64,000 nucleotides of DNA from Tardiphaga alba. Its GTDB lineage: Bacteria > Pseudomonadota > Alphaproteobacteria > Rhizobiales > Xanthobacteraceae. Below are positions 54,365-62,457 of the stretch, piece by piece (position 1 is the stretch's first letter; every line of letters begins with the position of its first letter). The translations under genes were made by a program, and so were the position numbers. The DNA lies in contig NZ_CP036498.1 of the NCBI RefSeq assembly GCF_018279705.1, positions 5,793,906 to 5,857,905 of the forward strand. The letters are read 5' to 3'. The notes beneath the pieces were generated by a model. It did no database searches. It was not told the origin of the DNA and saw only the letters and a program-made list of their open reading frames with translations.

Positions 54365-55459
54365 CTAAGCCCCCAGCGCCACCGGGCGAAATACCTGCAG
54401 CAGCTGCTGGTCGATCTTGTCGCCCATCTGCTCCATGATCTCGAACGCCTTGGCGTGGGTGAAGGGCATGCGATAGGCACGGCGCTCCACCAGCGCCGCA
54501 TGGATGTCGACAATGGTCATCAGGCGCACGATGTCGCTGATCTGGTCGCCGGCAAGCCCATCGGGATAGCCCGAGCCGTCCAGGAACTCATGATGATGCA
54601 GCACCACGTCGAGCATTTCGCGCGGGAAGCTGCCTTGCGCCACCAAGGCCTCGAAGCCGAGCCGCGGATGCTTGCGCACTTCCAGCGTTTCTTCCTCGGT
54701 GAGCTTGCCCGGCTTGTCGAGAATGGCGACCGGGATAAAGGCCTTGCCCACGTCATGCACCAGTGCCGCGCGCGTCAGCCGGCGCTGGTCTTCCTCGCGC
54801 ATGCCGAGATGCTGCGCGAACGCGACGGCAAATCCGGTGACGAACAGGCAGTGACGATAGCTGTGATTATGGTGCCGACCGACGGCGGCCAGCCATTCGC
54901 GCAGCGAGGTGCGCTTGATCGCCTTGAGTATCTGGGTCTCGGCCTGCATCACATCGTTGAATGTGAGCGGCACGCCGGCCGGCAGCTTCTCGAAAATCTT
55001 CACCATCACCGCATGTGCTGCCTCGACGCCGCGATTGAGCGCCTTGCCGCGGGTGGAGAAATCCTCGTCATGCGGATTGGGGAACGCGGCTCGGATGCGC
55101 TGCAGGATGCCGCGCGCATCGAACGGCCGCGCGATCGTGTCGGTAGCGCCGAGTGCCCAGGCCTGCATGGAGCCGTGATGCAGCGCATCGGCCAGCACGA
55201 ACAGGCGCGGCATCGATTCATAAGACTTGTGCCGCAACCGGTTGCGAACTCGCTGCACGGCTTCGGCCGAGCGCAGATTGATATCCACGACGATGCCGGA
55301 CAAATCGTTGGATGGCGCCTCGGGAATCCCCATGGTCGGCACCACATCCACATCGCCGACCTTTCTCAGGATATCGACGAGTTCGCTCGATTGATCGCGA
55401 TGGTCCGACGCCAGAAGCAGGCGACGGCGGGCCGGCGATTGTTTGACTGCGACGTTCAT
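54365..55459 (-). CDS. HD-GYP domain response-regulator-like protein
   Basis: 364 residues. The N-terminal 130 residues look like a degenerate receiver domain (RRRLLLASDHRDQSSELVDILRKV, IVVDINLRS, TDTIARPFDARGILQRI). An HD-GYP domain at about 195-345 follows: HSYRHCLFVTGFAVAFA, ALVHDVGKAFIPVAILDKPGKLTEEE (HD), VVLHHHEFLDGSGYPDGL (HHE..GYP) and IVRLMTIVDIHAALVERRAYR. HD-GYP proteins hydrolyse c-di-GMP to pGpG/GMP. The motif residues are intact, so activity is plausible. It is divergent from a small exported protein gene; no kinase is adjacent. Confidence 0.9.
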   Translation of the reverse strand: MNVAVKQSPARRRLLLASDHRDQSSELVDILRKVGDVDVVPTMGIPEAPSNDLSGIVVDINLRSAEAVQRVRNRLRHKSYESMPRLFVLADALHHGSMQAWALGATDTIARPFDARGILQRIRAAFPNPHDEDFSTRGKALNRGVEAAHAVMVKIFEKLPAGVPLTFNDVMQAETQILKAIKRTSLREWLAAVGRHHNHSYRHCLFVTGFAVAFAQHLGMREEDQRRLTRAALVHDVGKAFIPVAILDKPGKLTEEETLEVRKHPRLGFEALVAQGSFPREMLDVVLHHHEFLDGSGYPDGLAGDQISDIVRLMTIVDIHAALVERRAYRMPFTHAKAFEIMEQMGDKIDQQLLQVFRPVALGA

Positions 55460-55667
55460 TTGTCCTCGATCGGCTGCAGCATGTCGGGCTGCAAAAACGG
55501 GACATGGATACCTTGCAAGTCGGTTCCTGAAGCTTAAAGCGTATTGTTAACAATTGGTATTCACGGTGCGATCCGGATGGTTTGGCGCGCTATCGATAGC
55601 ATTGGTTAAACGCTTCCCGTAAAACTTGAAGCAACGCCGCTTGCTTCGACCAACGGTTCGGACTGAC

Positions 55668-56024
55668 ATGAGAACCATGACACATCGATTCCGAATTTTC
55701 GCATTCCCCATCCTGGCGATCCTTATCGCCGCGACGACACCGGCCCATGCGCAATCGCCGATTCCGTTCGACGCGCCATTTACTGCGACGCTTTCGAACC
55801 ATGTTCCGCTGGTCTTTGGCATGGGCGCTGCCGACGCTGCACGCGCATTGGGAACACCGCTCGCTTACATCCGCGGTCGCCCCGGCGATGAGATCTATCT
55901 CGCCATACGCGACATCGGCGGCAGCGGCTTTTTTCCGCGCAGGGATCGCCTCTTCCTTCAGTTCCGCAAGGGACGCCTGACCGGGTGGAAGGATGACTGG
56001 GGCCAGAACTGGATGTGGCAATAG
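55668..56024 (+). CDS. Small exported hypothetical protein
   Basis: About 118 residues. A signal peptide (FRIFAFPILAILIAATTPAHAQ) is followed by a short domain (VPLVFGMGAADAARALGTPLAYIRGRPGDEIYLAIR ... LFLQFRKGRLTGWKDDWGQNWMWQ) resembling SmpA/OmlA-like or other small beta-alpha periplasmic domains by its AADAARALG... and FxxGRLxGW pattern; this is weak. Start at 55668 or 55677. It is convergent with the methyltransferase gene. Function unknown. Confidence 0.68.
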   Translation: MRTMTHRFRIFAFPILAILIAATTPAHAQSPIPFDAPFTATLSNHVPLVFGMGAADAARALGTPLAYIRGRPGDEIYLAIRDIGGSGFFPRRDRLFLQFRKGRLTGWKDDWGQNWMWQ

Positions 56025-56046
56025 TCCAGGCCACGTATCGGCCAGC

Positions 56047-56714
56047 TCACGCCACCGCGATCCACCCGCGAAACGCGAATGCGGCATAGAACAACGCCAC
56101 ATCGCTGAATCCGGCTTCCCGCAACAGTGCTTCGTCCTCTTCCGGCGACAGCGCCGGAAGATGTTCGGCCAGCGAGGCCGGCATTGCAGCTGCCTTGTCA
56201 GCTTCGAGGCCATTCGCCGCCGCGAAAGCTGCAAAGCGCGACAGCCATCGCTGTCCCGCCTCGCCTTTCGGGAAACTATGATGCGCCACGACGAAAGGTG
56301 CACCCGGCCTTAGCCGCCGTCGCACCTCGCGCAATGTCCGTAACCGCTCGTCCTGCGGCAGGAAATGCAGCGTCAGCAGACATGCCGCACCGTCGAATGG
56401 CCCGGCCGGCGCGGCATCGATGTATCCTTCGATCAGTTCGACACGAGACTGCAACGGACCCAGTGTCGATCGCGCCAGATCCATCATCTCTGCCGACGGA
56501 TCGACACCAACCAATCGCCAGTCCTTTTGCGCCTCGGCGAACACCTTGAGCTCCAGACCGCCGCCAGCGCCGAGCACCAGAATATCGGCGGCATCAGGTG
56601 CTTGCTCCGCCAGCAGCAACATCGTCATGCGCTGCAGATCCGTGAACCCCGGCACCAGTCGCCGGGTCCTTCCGCGTAGCGCGCAACAGCGTCGGGATCT
56701 TGGAACAACTGCAT
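56047..56714 (-). pseudogene. Class I SAM-dependent methyltransferase, frameshifted near the N-terminus
   Basis: From 56655 (a GTG) down to 56047 an open frame encodes a methyltransferase domain: ADILVLGAGGGLELKVFAEAQKDWRLVGVDPSAEMMDLA, GAACLLTLHFLPQDERLRTLREVRRRLRPGAPFVVAHHS. The natural start appears to be ATG 56714, giving MQLFQDPDAVARYAEGP. That frame then goes out of register at a CCC run (plus-strand GGG 56664-56666) and stops at 56625. Adding one C would give AEGPRRLVPGFTDLQRM and restore one continuous protein of about 222 residues. So either a one-base deletion inactivates or shortens the gene, or it is a sequencing error. It lies 13 bases after the oxidoreductase gene, in the same operon. 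Confidence 0.68.
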
Positions 56715-56727
56715 GGCAGTCAAGCGC

Positions 56728-57621
56728 TCAACCGAACACCAGCGCCCGATGCGCCGAGGTCCCCGCGGTGACGCCATCGGCCACCGCCCAGCTCACGCTA
56801 TGCGGCGCGCGCGCGATGTCGCCCGCGGCATACACGCCCGGCACCGTCGTCATTTTGTCGGCATCGGTCTTGATCATCGGCCCCATCGGACCTTCCTCAA
56901 TGACGACGCCGAGTTGCTCGGCCAGCGGCGATGACAGGCACGACTGCGGCGCGATATAGAGAGCATCGACCGCGCTGCGCCGACCATCTTCCAGCGCGAT
57001 CGCTGACAGCGCGGTGCGCTCGCCTTCGAGTCCGAGCACTTTCGCAGCTTCCACCTGCACGCCGCGGCGCGCCAGGATCTCCGCGCTTCCGGCATCCAGC
57101 TCGTTGCCATTCAGATAAAGCGTCACCGGCCCCCATTCGGCAACGATGGACGCCTGATGCACGGACATCGGTGTGCGGTAGAGCACGCCGAGCTGACGAT
57201 CGCTGAACTCGATGCCGTGGCAATAGGGACAATGCAGCACCGTCTTGCCCCATCGCTCCTGAATGCCCGGAATCGCCGGCAGCGTATCGCGGAGACCGAA
57301 AGCAAGGATCACCGTGCGTGTCGTAAGGGCTTCGCCATTCTCCAGTACGACGGCAAAGCCATCGCCCTCGATATGCGCACCCGTTGCTTCGCCATCGATC
57401 ATCCGCACCGTGGGATAAGCAGCAACCTGCCGCCGCGCTGTAGCGAGAATCTGTTGCGGATCGCTGCCGTCATGGCCGAGAAACCCATGCGACGCGTCGG
57501 TAAAACGATTGCGCGGCTGCCGCGTATCGATCACGACCACATGGCGGCGCGCCCGCGCGAGATAGGTCGCCGCGGCAAGGCCGGCAAAGCCGCCGCCGAC
57601 GATGATGGCATCAGTCATCAT
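56728..57621 (-). CDS. Thioredoxin-reductase-like FAD/NAD(P) oxidoreductase (CPYC)
   Basis: 297 residues, TrxB-like. FAD motif IIVGGGFAGLAAATYLA at the N-terminus, a redox-active CxxC in VLHCPYCHGIEFSD near residue 135, and a late YAAGDIARAP. It is close in length to TrxB and to the dithiol oxidases of the GliT/HlmI type. The NADPH-binding motif between the CxxC and the C-terminus is not canonical (LGVLYRTPMSVHQASIVAEWG in place of GxGxxA), so use of NADPH is uncertain. It overlaps the end of the Rrf2 gene by about ten bases and is followed by the methyltransferase, implying a redox-controlled operon. A second ATG at 57618 is equally possible as start. Confidence 0.85.
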   Translation of the reverse strand: MMTDAIIVGGGFAGLAAATYLARARRHVVVIDTRQPRNRFTDASHGFLGHDGSDPQQILATARRQVAAYPTVRMIDGEATGAHIEGDGFAVVLENGEALTTRTVILAFGLRDTLPAIPGIQERWGKTVLHCPYCHGIEFSDRQLGVLYRTPMSVHQASIVAEWGPVTLYLNGNELDAGSAEILARRGVQVEAAKVLGLEGERTALSAIALEDGRRSAVDALYIAPQSCLSSPLAEQLGVVIEEGPMGPMIKTDADKMTTVPGVYAAGDIARAPHSVSWAVADGVTAGTSAHRALVFG

Positions 57622-58075
57622 GTGCTTTCTCCAGATTGAACTTGTCGCGCTGGCCCTTGAAGCGCGCGTTGAAATCCGCGCTCAACATCGCCAGCGTCAC
57701 CTCGCCAAAGCGGCGCAGCAGCAATGTCTCGGCCTCGTCAAAAGCCTTGCCGAGCGCGGCATTGACCGCCTGCTCCACCAGGCAGCCCGGCATGTCGGTG
57801 CGGTTACCCATGGCCAGCACTTCCGGCTGCCCCAGCGCCTCATAGATGTCGCGCAGCGTGACCTTGTTGAGGTCGCACGCAATCCGCCAGCCGCCACCAT
57901 GGCCCTTTTCGGAACTCACCAGCCCCTGCTCGCGGAGACCGGCCATGATGCGCCGGACCACGACCGGGTTGGTGCACATGGCACGTGCCAGTGCTTCGGA
58001 TGTTTTGGGCGTGTCGTCCTCGGCCATGTGCAACAGCACATGAAGAACGCCCGACAGGCGGCTATCTCGTCTCAT
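57611..58075 (-). CDS. Rrf2 family transcriptional regulator
   Basis: 154 residues. A winged-helix N-terminus (LSGVLHVLLHMAEDD, TSEALARAMCTNPVVVRRIMAGLREQGLVSSEKGHGGGWRIA) and a dimerisation helix at the end. The three-Cys cluster of IscR/NsrR is missing; single Cys occur in MCTNP, IACD and MPGCLVEQ, so an Fe-S cluster is unlikely, while a thiol switch through the central Cys is possible. It heads an operon with the CPYC oxidoreductase and the methyltransferase and probably represses it. It is divergent from the dienelactone hydrolase gene about 130 bases away. Confidence 0.9.
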   Translation of the reverse strand: MRRDSRLSGVLHVLLHMAEDDTPKTSEALARAMCTNPVVVRRIMAGLREQGLVSSEKGHGGGWRIACDLNKVTLRDIYEALGQPEVLAMGNRTDMPGCLVEQAVNAALGKAFDEAETLLLRRFGEVTLAMLSADFNARFKGQRDKFNLEKAHDD

Positions 58076-58202
58076 GTAACTTCATATGATGCGTGATAAT
58101 GGCGCTGTCAAGGCAGCGGGTTTCGAAACGGCAAGGTCGCCAAATCTTGAGTGGACCTGCATCGTTCCGCGCTTCAAACACACGACACCGTTTCAACAAC
58201 GA

Positions 58203-58886
58203 ATGGATGAGCCCGTGGGACAAGACATTACGCTGACCGCATCGGACGGCTTCAAGCTCGGCGCCTATCGCACCCAGCCGGACGGCAAGCCCAAAGGCGC
58301 CGTCGTGGTCATCCAGGAAATCTTTGGCGTGAACAGCCATATCCGCACGATCTGTGATCGTTTCGCCGTGCAGGGCTATGTCGCCATCGCCCCGTCGATC
58401 TTCGATCGCATCGAGCCCAGTTTCCAGTCCGGCTATTCACCCGAGGAAGTCGCCATCGCGCGCAAATTCGTGGCCAATCCGGACTGGGCGGCATTCCTGC
58501 GCGACACCCAGGCGGCGATTGACGCGGTGAAGGATGTCGGCCCGGTCGGCATCATCGGCTTCTGCCTCGGCGGCAGCATCGCTTATGCCGCTGCGACCAA
58601 GCTCGACGGCCTCAGCGCCGCCATCGGCTATTACGGCGGCGCCGTGGTGCGCTTCGCCGACGACAAGCCGAAAGTCCCGACCCAGCTTCATTTCGGCGAG
58701 AAGGATCACGGCATTCCGCTTAGCGATGTCGAGACGATCAAGGCCAAGCGGCCGGAGGTCGAGGTGTTCGTCTATGACGGCGCCGAACACGGTTTCAACT
58801 GCGACCAGCGCGCGAGCTACAACAAGTCCAGCGCGGATGTAGCGCGGGAACGCAGCCTGGCGTTCCTGGCGAAGCATTTGACGTAG
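58203..58886 (+). CDS. Dienelactone hydrolase family protein
   Basis: About 227 residues of the alpha/beta-hydrolase DLH family. The nucleophile Cys is in IIGFCLGGSIAY, with Asp in GEKDHGIPL and His in YDGAEHGFNCDQR completing the triad; the Glu of VVIQEIFGVN is the usual fourth residue. It hydrolyses dienelactone or a related ester in the cytosol. The start may be ATG 58203 or the GTG at 58215, which would give the common GQDITLTASDGF opening. It is divergent from the Rrf2 operon and may share its control (inference). Confidence 0.9.
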   Translation: MDEPVGQDITLTASDGFKLGAYRTQPDGKPKGAVVVIQEIFGVNSHIRTICDRFAVQGYVAIAPSIFDRIEPSFQSGYSPEEVAIARKFVANPDWAAFLRDTQAAIDAVKDVGPVGIIGFCLGGSIAYAAATKLDGLSAAIGYYGGAVVRFADDKPKVPTQLHFGEKDHGIPLSDVETIKAKRPEVEVFVYDGAEHGFNCDQRASYNKSSADVARERSLAFLAKHLT

Positions 58887-58907
58887 CAAGCAACGACGCT
58901 CCACTTC

Positions 58908-59026
58908 CTTCTCCCGCTTGCGGGGAAGGTGGCGCGCAGCGCCGGATGGGGACCCCCGCGTGACGTCAGAGCGTGTGGCTGCCCCCACCCCGGCCCTCCC
59001 CCGCAAAAGCGGGAGAGGGAGAAGGA
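58908..59026. repeat. Palindromic intergenic repeat (CCTTCTCCCGC family)
   Basis: CCTTCTCCCGCTTGCGGGGA at the left pairs with CCCCGCAAAAGCGGGAGAGGGAGAAGG at the right; each arm is also a small hairpin. It lies between convergent genes, next to the stop of the Bug protein gene. Confidence 0.8.
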
Positions 59027-59029
59027 AAG

Positions 59030-60019
59030 TCACTCGCCCTTCACGCCCGCAGTCTTCGCCACATTGGCCCAGCGCTCGAAATCGCGCTTCAGCGTCTTCT
59101 CGAACGACTCTGCGCTGTCGCCTACCGGCACCAGATTCACGGCTTGCAGGCCCGCGGTGCCTTCCGGCGAATTGATGATGCGGGCGAGTTCGGCCGAGAG
59201 TTTGTCCACGATCGGCTTCGGCGTACCGGCCGGCACGAACACACCAAGCCAGCCCTCCGCCTCGAAGCCGGGATAGCCGAGCTCAGCCATGGTCTGCACA
59301 TTCGGCAGTTTCGGCTTGCGCTTCTCGCCGCCGACCGCAAGCGGACGGATCTTGCCAGCTTCGAGCTGCGGGCCAGCGGTGGTGAAGTCGAGGAACGACG
59401 CGGTCACCTGATTGCCGAGCAGATCGTTTAGCAGCGGCGCCGCGCCGCGATAGGGAACGTGGGTCCAGTCGATACCGGCATTCTTTTTCAGCAGCTCGCC
59501 ATAGAGATGCGAGGTCGTGGCATTGCCGAAAGTGCCATATTGAAACTTGCCGGTCTTGCCGGCGTCGATCAGTTCCTTCACCGACTTGAACGGCTGCCCG
59601 TCTGGCACCACAAGCACGATCGGGGAGATCGCGATCTGCGTCACCGGCGCAAGATCCTTGAACACGTCATAGGGCAGCTTCGACATCAGGCTCGGTGCCT
59701 GAATGATCTGCGTGATGGCGATCAGCACCGTATAGCCATCGGGAGCAGCCTTGGCGACGAAGTCGTTGCCGATGACGCCGCCGGCGCCCGGCTTGTTCTC
59801 GACCGTGACGGTCTGTTTCCAGCTTTCCTGCAGCTTCTGGGCAAGCAGGCGCGCGCCGACATCGGTGGCGCCGCCGGGCGCGTAGGGGACGACAAAATTG
59901 ATGCGCTTGTCGGGATAAGACTTTGCCGCGTCCTGTGCCTTGGCCGGCAGCGCCATCACCAAACTGGTTGCACCCAGCATTGTCAAAGCCAGCGCACGCC
60001 TGGTCATTGTCGAAGCCAT
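59030..60019 (-). CDS. Tripartite tricarboxylate transporter substrate-binding protein (Bug/TctC family)
   Basis: 329 residues. A Tat-like N-terminus (MTRRALALTMLGATSLVMALPAKA) precedes YPDKRINFVVPYAPGGATDVGARLLAQKLQ, ENKPGAGGVIGNDFVAKAAPDGYTVL and HVPYRGAAPLLNDLLGNQV, the Bug signature. A periplasmic binding protein for a small carboxylate. GGGAGAG precedes the ATG at 60019. No TctA/TctB genes nearby. It is a second orphan of the same family as at 51.4 kb but clearly a different paralogue. Confidence 0.9.
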   Translation of the reverse strand: MASTMTRRALALTMLGATSLVMALPAKAQDAAKSYPDKRINFVVPYAPGGATDVGARLLAQKLQESWKQTVTVENKPGAGGVIGNDFVAKAAPDGYTVLIAITQIIQAPSLMSKLPYDVFKDLAPVTQIAISPIVLVVPDGQPFKSVKELIDAGKTGKFQYGTFGNATTSHLYGELLKKNAGIDWTHVPYRGAAPLLNDLLGNQVTASFLDFTTAGPQLEAGKIRPLAVGGEKRKPKLPNVQTMAELGYPGFEAEGWLGVFVPAGTPKPIVDKLSAELARIINSPEGTAGLQAVNLVPVGDSAESFEKTLKRDFERWANVAKTAGVKGE

Positions 60020-60204
60020 TGTCGTCTCTCCCAACCTGAATGTTACTTGGCGCGGACAATCATCCGCGCATGCGAGTAATCTCGCTCAGGCCTTCATACA
60101 GGAAGAAGCTTGCTTCGGAACGGTAGGATGCGCGCAATCGCGCAGCTGCGCGCAACTAACGCAGGAATTTGCGCGATGAATGATACGCACCATTCCATCA
60201 CATA

Positions 60205-60243
60205 AAAAAATCGCCTGCAGGATGCCCCCTGCAGGCGATTTTG
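60205..60243 (-). terminator. Bidirectional-looking Rho-independent terminator
   Basis: AATCGCCTGCAGG and CCTGCAGGCGATT form a perfect 13-bp stem with a six-base loop. On the minus strand it is followed by a run of seven Ts. It lies just after the stop of the polysaccharide export gene at 60266. Confidence 0.92.
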
Positions 60244-60265
60244 TGTAGCTCAGCCTGAAGCCGAA

Positions 60266-60907
60266 CTAGAACCAGCGTTCGCCAACCATGACGGTATCGC
60301 CGGGATCGATCGGCGTGCCGAGCGGGACTTCGGCGCGGTAAGAACCTTCTGGACGGTTATGCGTCAGCATCACCGCATCGCGCTTGGCGCGCGGCGAGAA
60401 ACCACCGGCAATCGCCACGGCGCTCTCGACGGTCATGTTCGGTACATAGGGATATTGGCCCGGAGCCGCGACTTCGCCGAGGATGAAGAACGGACGATAG
60501 GTCTCAATTTCCACCGCCACCGACGGCTCGCGGATATAGCCATTGCGCAGACGACCGGTGATCGCCGCAGCCAAGGAGGCCGGCGTCATGCCACGCGCGG
60601 GCACACGGCCGATCAGCGGCATCGTGATCGCGCCACCGGCATCGATCGCATAGGAATTAGTGAGGCCTTCCTGCCCGTAGACCACGACGCGCAGCTTGTC
60701 GCCCGCATCGAGCTTGTACTGCGCATCATATTTGGAGCCGGACGCCGCATAGGCCACAGGCGTGCCGGTGCGGTTATAGGCGAGCGTGTCGAGATCCGCC
60801 GGCGCGGCAACCACGGCGACGGGGCTAGGTCTGCGCATGCAGCCGGTCATGGCCAGAGCCATAACGGCGATGATCAAAGGCAGGCGTAACGCTCGGACAA
60901 CTGGCAC
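60266..60907 (-). CDS. Polysaccharide export lipoprotein (Wza/GumB-like, short)
   Basis: About 213 residues. A signal peptide with lipobox (IIAVMALAMTGC) makes it a lipoprotein. A Poly_export domain follows (YKLDAGDKLRVVVYGQEGLTNSYAIDAGGAITMPLIGRVPARG), then an SLBB-like domain (PFFILGEVAAPGQYPYVPNMTVESAVAIAGGFSPRAKRDAV). It resembles the outer-membrane export protein of capsule/exopolysaccharide systems but lacks the long C-terminal part of Wza. No other export genes are adjacent. GTG 60907 is preferred as start: GAGGG lies about eight bases upstream, too close to the ATG at 60916. Confidence 0.88.
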   Translation of the reverse strand: MPVVRALRLPLIIAVMALAMTGCMRRPSPVAVVAAPADLDTLAYNRTGTPVAYAASGSKYDAQYKLDAGDKLRVVVYGQEGLTNSYAIDAGGAITMPLIGRVPARGMTPASLAAAITGRLRNGYIREPSVAVEIETYRPFFILGEVAAPGQYPYVPNMTVESAVAIAGGFSPRAKRDAVMLTHNRPEGSYRAEVPLGTPIDPGDTVMVGERWF

Positions 60908-60986
60908 TGGACACATCCCTCATAGAGACGATCCGGTTGTGCGCCCTTATGGTTAACATCTGGTTGCCTCACGCGCCCAAAGCCAC

Positions 60987-61027
60987 GCAAAAGCCCGCCT
61001 CCGCGACGCACGAAAGCGGGCTTTTGC
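60987..61027 (-). terminator. Rho-independent terminator after msrA
   Basis: GCAAAAGCCCGC and GCGGGCTTTTGC form a perfect 12-bp stem around a 17-base loop, 16 bases after the msrA stop codon. The Ts lie within the stem rather than after it, so strength is less certain. Confidence 0.7.
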
Positions 61028-61043
61028 CGGTGTTTATCTACAC

Positions 61044-61700
61044 TTAGGCGCTGACCGCCACGCCGATGGGGCACGACACGCCGGTGCCGCCGAGGCCGCA
61101 ATAGCCGCCGGGATTCTTGGCGAGATACTGCTGGTGATAGTCCTCGGCAAAGTAGAATGGACCAGCCGGCGCGATCTCGGTGGTGATCGCGCCATAGCCT
61201 TTGGCATCGAGCGCCTTCTGGAAGGCGGCTTTGGATTCCTGCACCGCCTTCATCTGCTCGTCCGAGAACGTATAGATCGCCGACCGATACTGCGTGCCGA
61301 CGTCGTTGCCCTGCCGCATGCCCTGGGTCGGATCGTGATTTTCCCAGAACGTCTTCAAGAGCTGTGCGTAAGAGATCTTCTGCGGATCGAACACCACCAG
61401 CACCACTTCGGTGTGGCCGGTCAGCCCTGAACACGTCTCTTCGTAAGTCGGGTTGGGCGTGAAGCCACCGGCATAGCCGACCGCAGTCGTGTAGATGCCG
61501 TCGCCGAGTTCCCAGAACTTCCGCTCCGCGCCCCAGAAGCAGCCAAGCGCGAAGACCGCCTGTTCGAGACCGGCGGGATAAGGCGGCAGCAACTTGCTGC
61601 CATTGACGTAGTGAATGCTCGCCGTCGGGATCGGCGCATCGCGACCGGGCAGCGCATCGGCTGCCGTCACCATGGCGACGGGCTTGCGCATGAATAGCAT
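61044..61700 (-). CDS. msrA: Peptide-methionine (S)-S-oxide reductase
   Basis: 218 residues. The catalytic motif is [17 protein letters not shown] (nucleophile Cys near residue 54), with [29 protein letters not shown] and GTQYRSAIY as usual. Two further Cys near the C-terminus ([16 protein letters not shown]) are the likely resolving residues for thioredoxin recycling. It repairs oxidised methionine. AGGAGA stands about six bases before the ATG. No signal peptide. It stands alone. Confidence 0.94.
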   Translation of the reverse strand: MLFMRKPVAMVTAADALPGRDAPIPTASIHYVNGSKLLPPYPAGLEQAVFALGCFWGAERKFWELGDGIYTTAVGYAGGFTPNPTYEETCSGLTGHTEVVLVVFDPQKISYAQLLKTFWENHDPTQGMRQGNDVGTQYRSAIYTFSDEQMKAVQESKAAFQKALDAKGYGAITTEIAPAGPFYFAEDYHQQYLAKNPGGYCGLGGTGVSCPIGVAVSA

Positions 61701-61805
61701 GGATCGTCTCCTGCGTTTTTCCTCACCCTATATGGGTATCTTCGCAACAAACGGCAGGTCGTTACAGCTCATACAGGCCTTGCAGCCGCCAGCAGGTCGA
61801 TCTGA

Positions 61806-62120
61806 TCAGTTTCGCGCGTAGCCGATCAACGGACGGCGCGGACGGAACAGCAGCATCAGCAAAATGCCGAGCACGCCCATCACAGCCCAGGAGGGCTGGT
61901 CGAGCAGCAATTTGACGCCGGCCCGCAACCAGGGCGCATCGGCCTCCACCATCGCCAGAAAGCTGCGCTGGCTGACCTGATTGATATCGTTCCAGAATTC
62001 GCCGAGCTTGGTCAGCCGCAGGGCCTGATCGGCGATCGAACGCGCGCCGTCATAGACCAGGAACACAAAGCCCGCGGCCAGCAGCAACACCCCAATCAGG
62101 CGGAAAAAACCGCGGATCAT
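61806..62120 (-). CDS. Small membrane protein of unknown function
   Basis: 104 residues with an N-terminal membrane helix (LIGVLLLAAGFVFLVYDG), a central amphipathic part (LGEFWNDINQVSQRSFLAMVEADAPWLRAGV) and a C-terminal helix (WAVMGVLGILLMLLF) followed by basic residues. GAGGGG precedes the ATG. It is divergent from rpsT. I know it only as a type seen near rpsT in Bradyrhizobium relatives; no function is assigned. Confidence 0.78.
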   Translation of the reverse strand: MIRGFFRLIGVLLLAAGFVFLVYDGARSIADQALRLTKLGEFWNDINQVSQRSFLAMVEADAPWLRAGVKLLLDQPSWAVMGVLGILLMLLFRPRRPLIGYARN

Positions 62121-62240
62121 CCGAATCCCCTCAATGCTCGTCCCTCGGCAATACTGGTCGGGGAGGATAAATTCAACTGTTCCAGCTACTTAACGAGCCC
62201 TGGGGGCGCATTTGCCGCGCGAGCGTGCTTCCAGAAGTCG

Positions 62241-62269
62241 TTGACGCTGCAAAACACGGCCTCTATAAG
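62241..62269 (+). promoter_or_regulatory. Sigma-70-type promoter of rpsT
   Basis: -35 TTGACG (62241-62246), spacer 17 bp, -10 TATAAG (62264-62269). A near-consensus housekeeping promoter pointing at rpsT. Transcription would start near 62276, leaving a leader of about 180 bases. Confidence 0.75.
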
Positions 62270-62457
62270 GATCGCCAAAGGCGGTGGGCGCGATCCCGCC
62301 GCCGCTGTTCTTTGAGCGGCGCGACCCTTAAGAGCGTTTGTGCTCCGGGGATAGCATTTCAGGAACACCCCGGAAACAGATCAGCGTTGGCCGCAATGGG
62401 CGGCAAACGTCAATCAGCCCGGCGCCCGGATGGGTCGCTGCTGAAGGATATTTGAGA
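62270..62457 (+). promoter_or_regulatory. Long 5' leader of rpsT with hairpins
   Basis: About 180 bases between the presumed start site and the rpsT ATG. Visible hairpins: CGCCGCT-gttctttg-AGCGGCG near 62300, and TCCGGGG...CCCCGGA near 62344-62374. GAAGGA with TTTGAGA precedes the start codon. S20 regulates its own synthesis in E. coli through the leader; whether this one does is untested. Confidence 0.5.
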
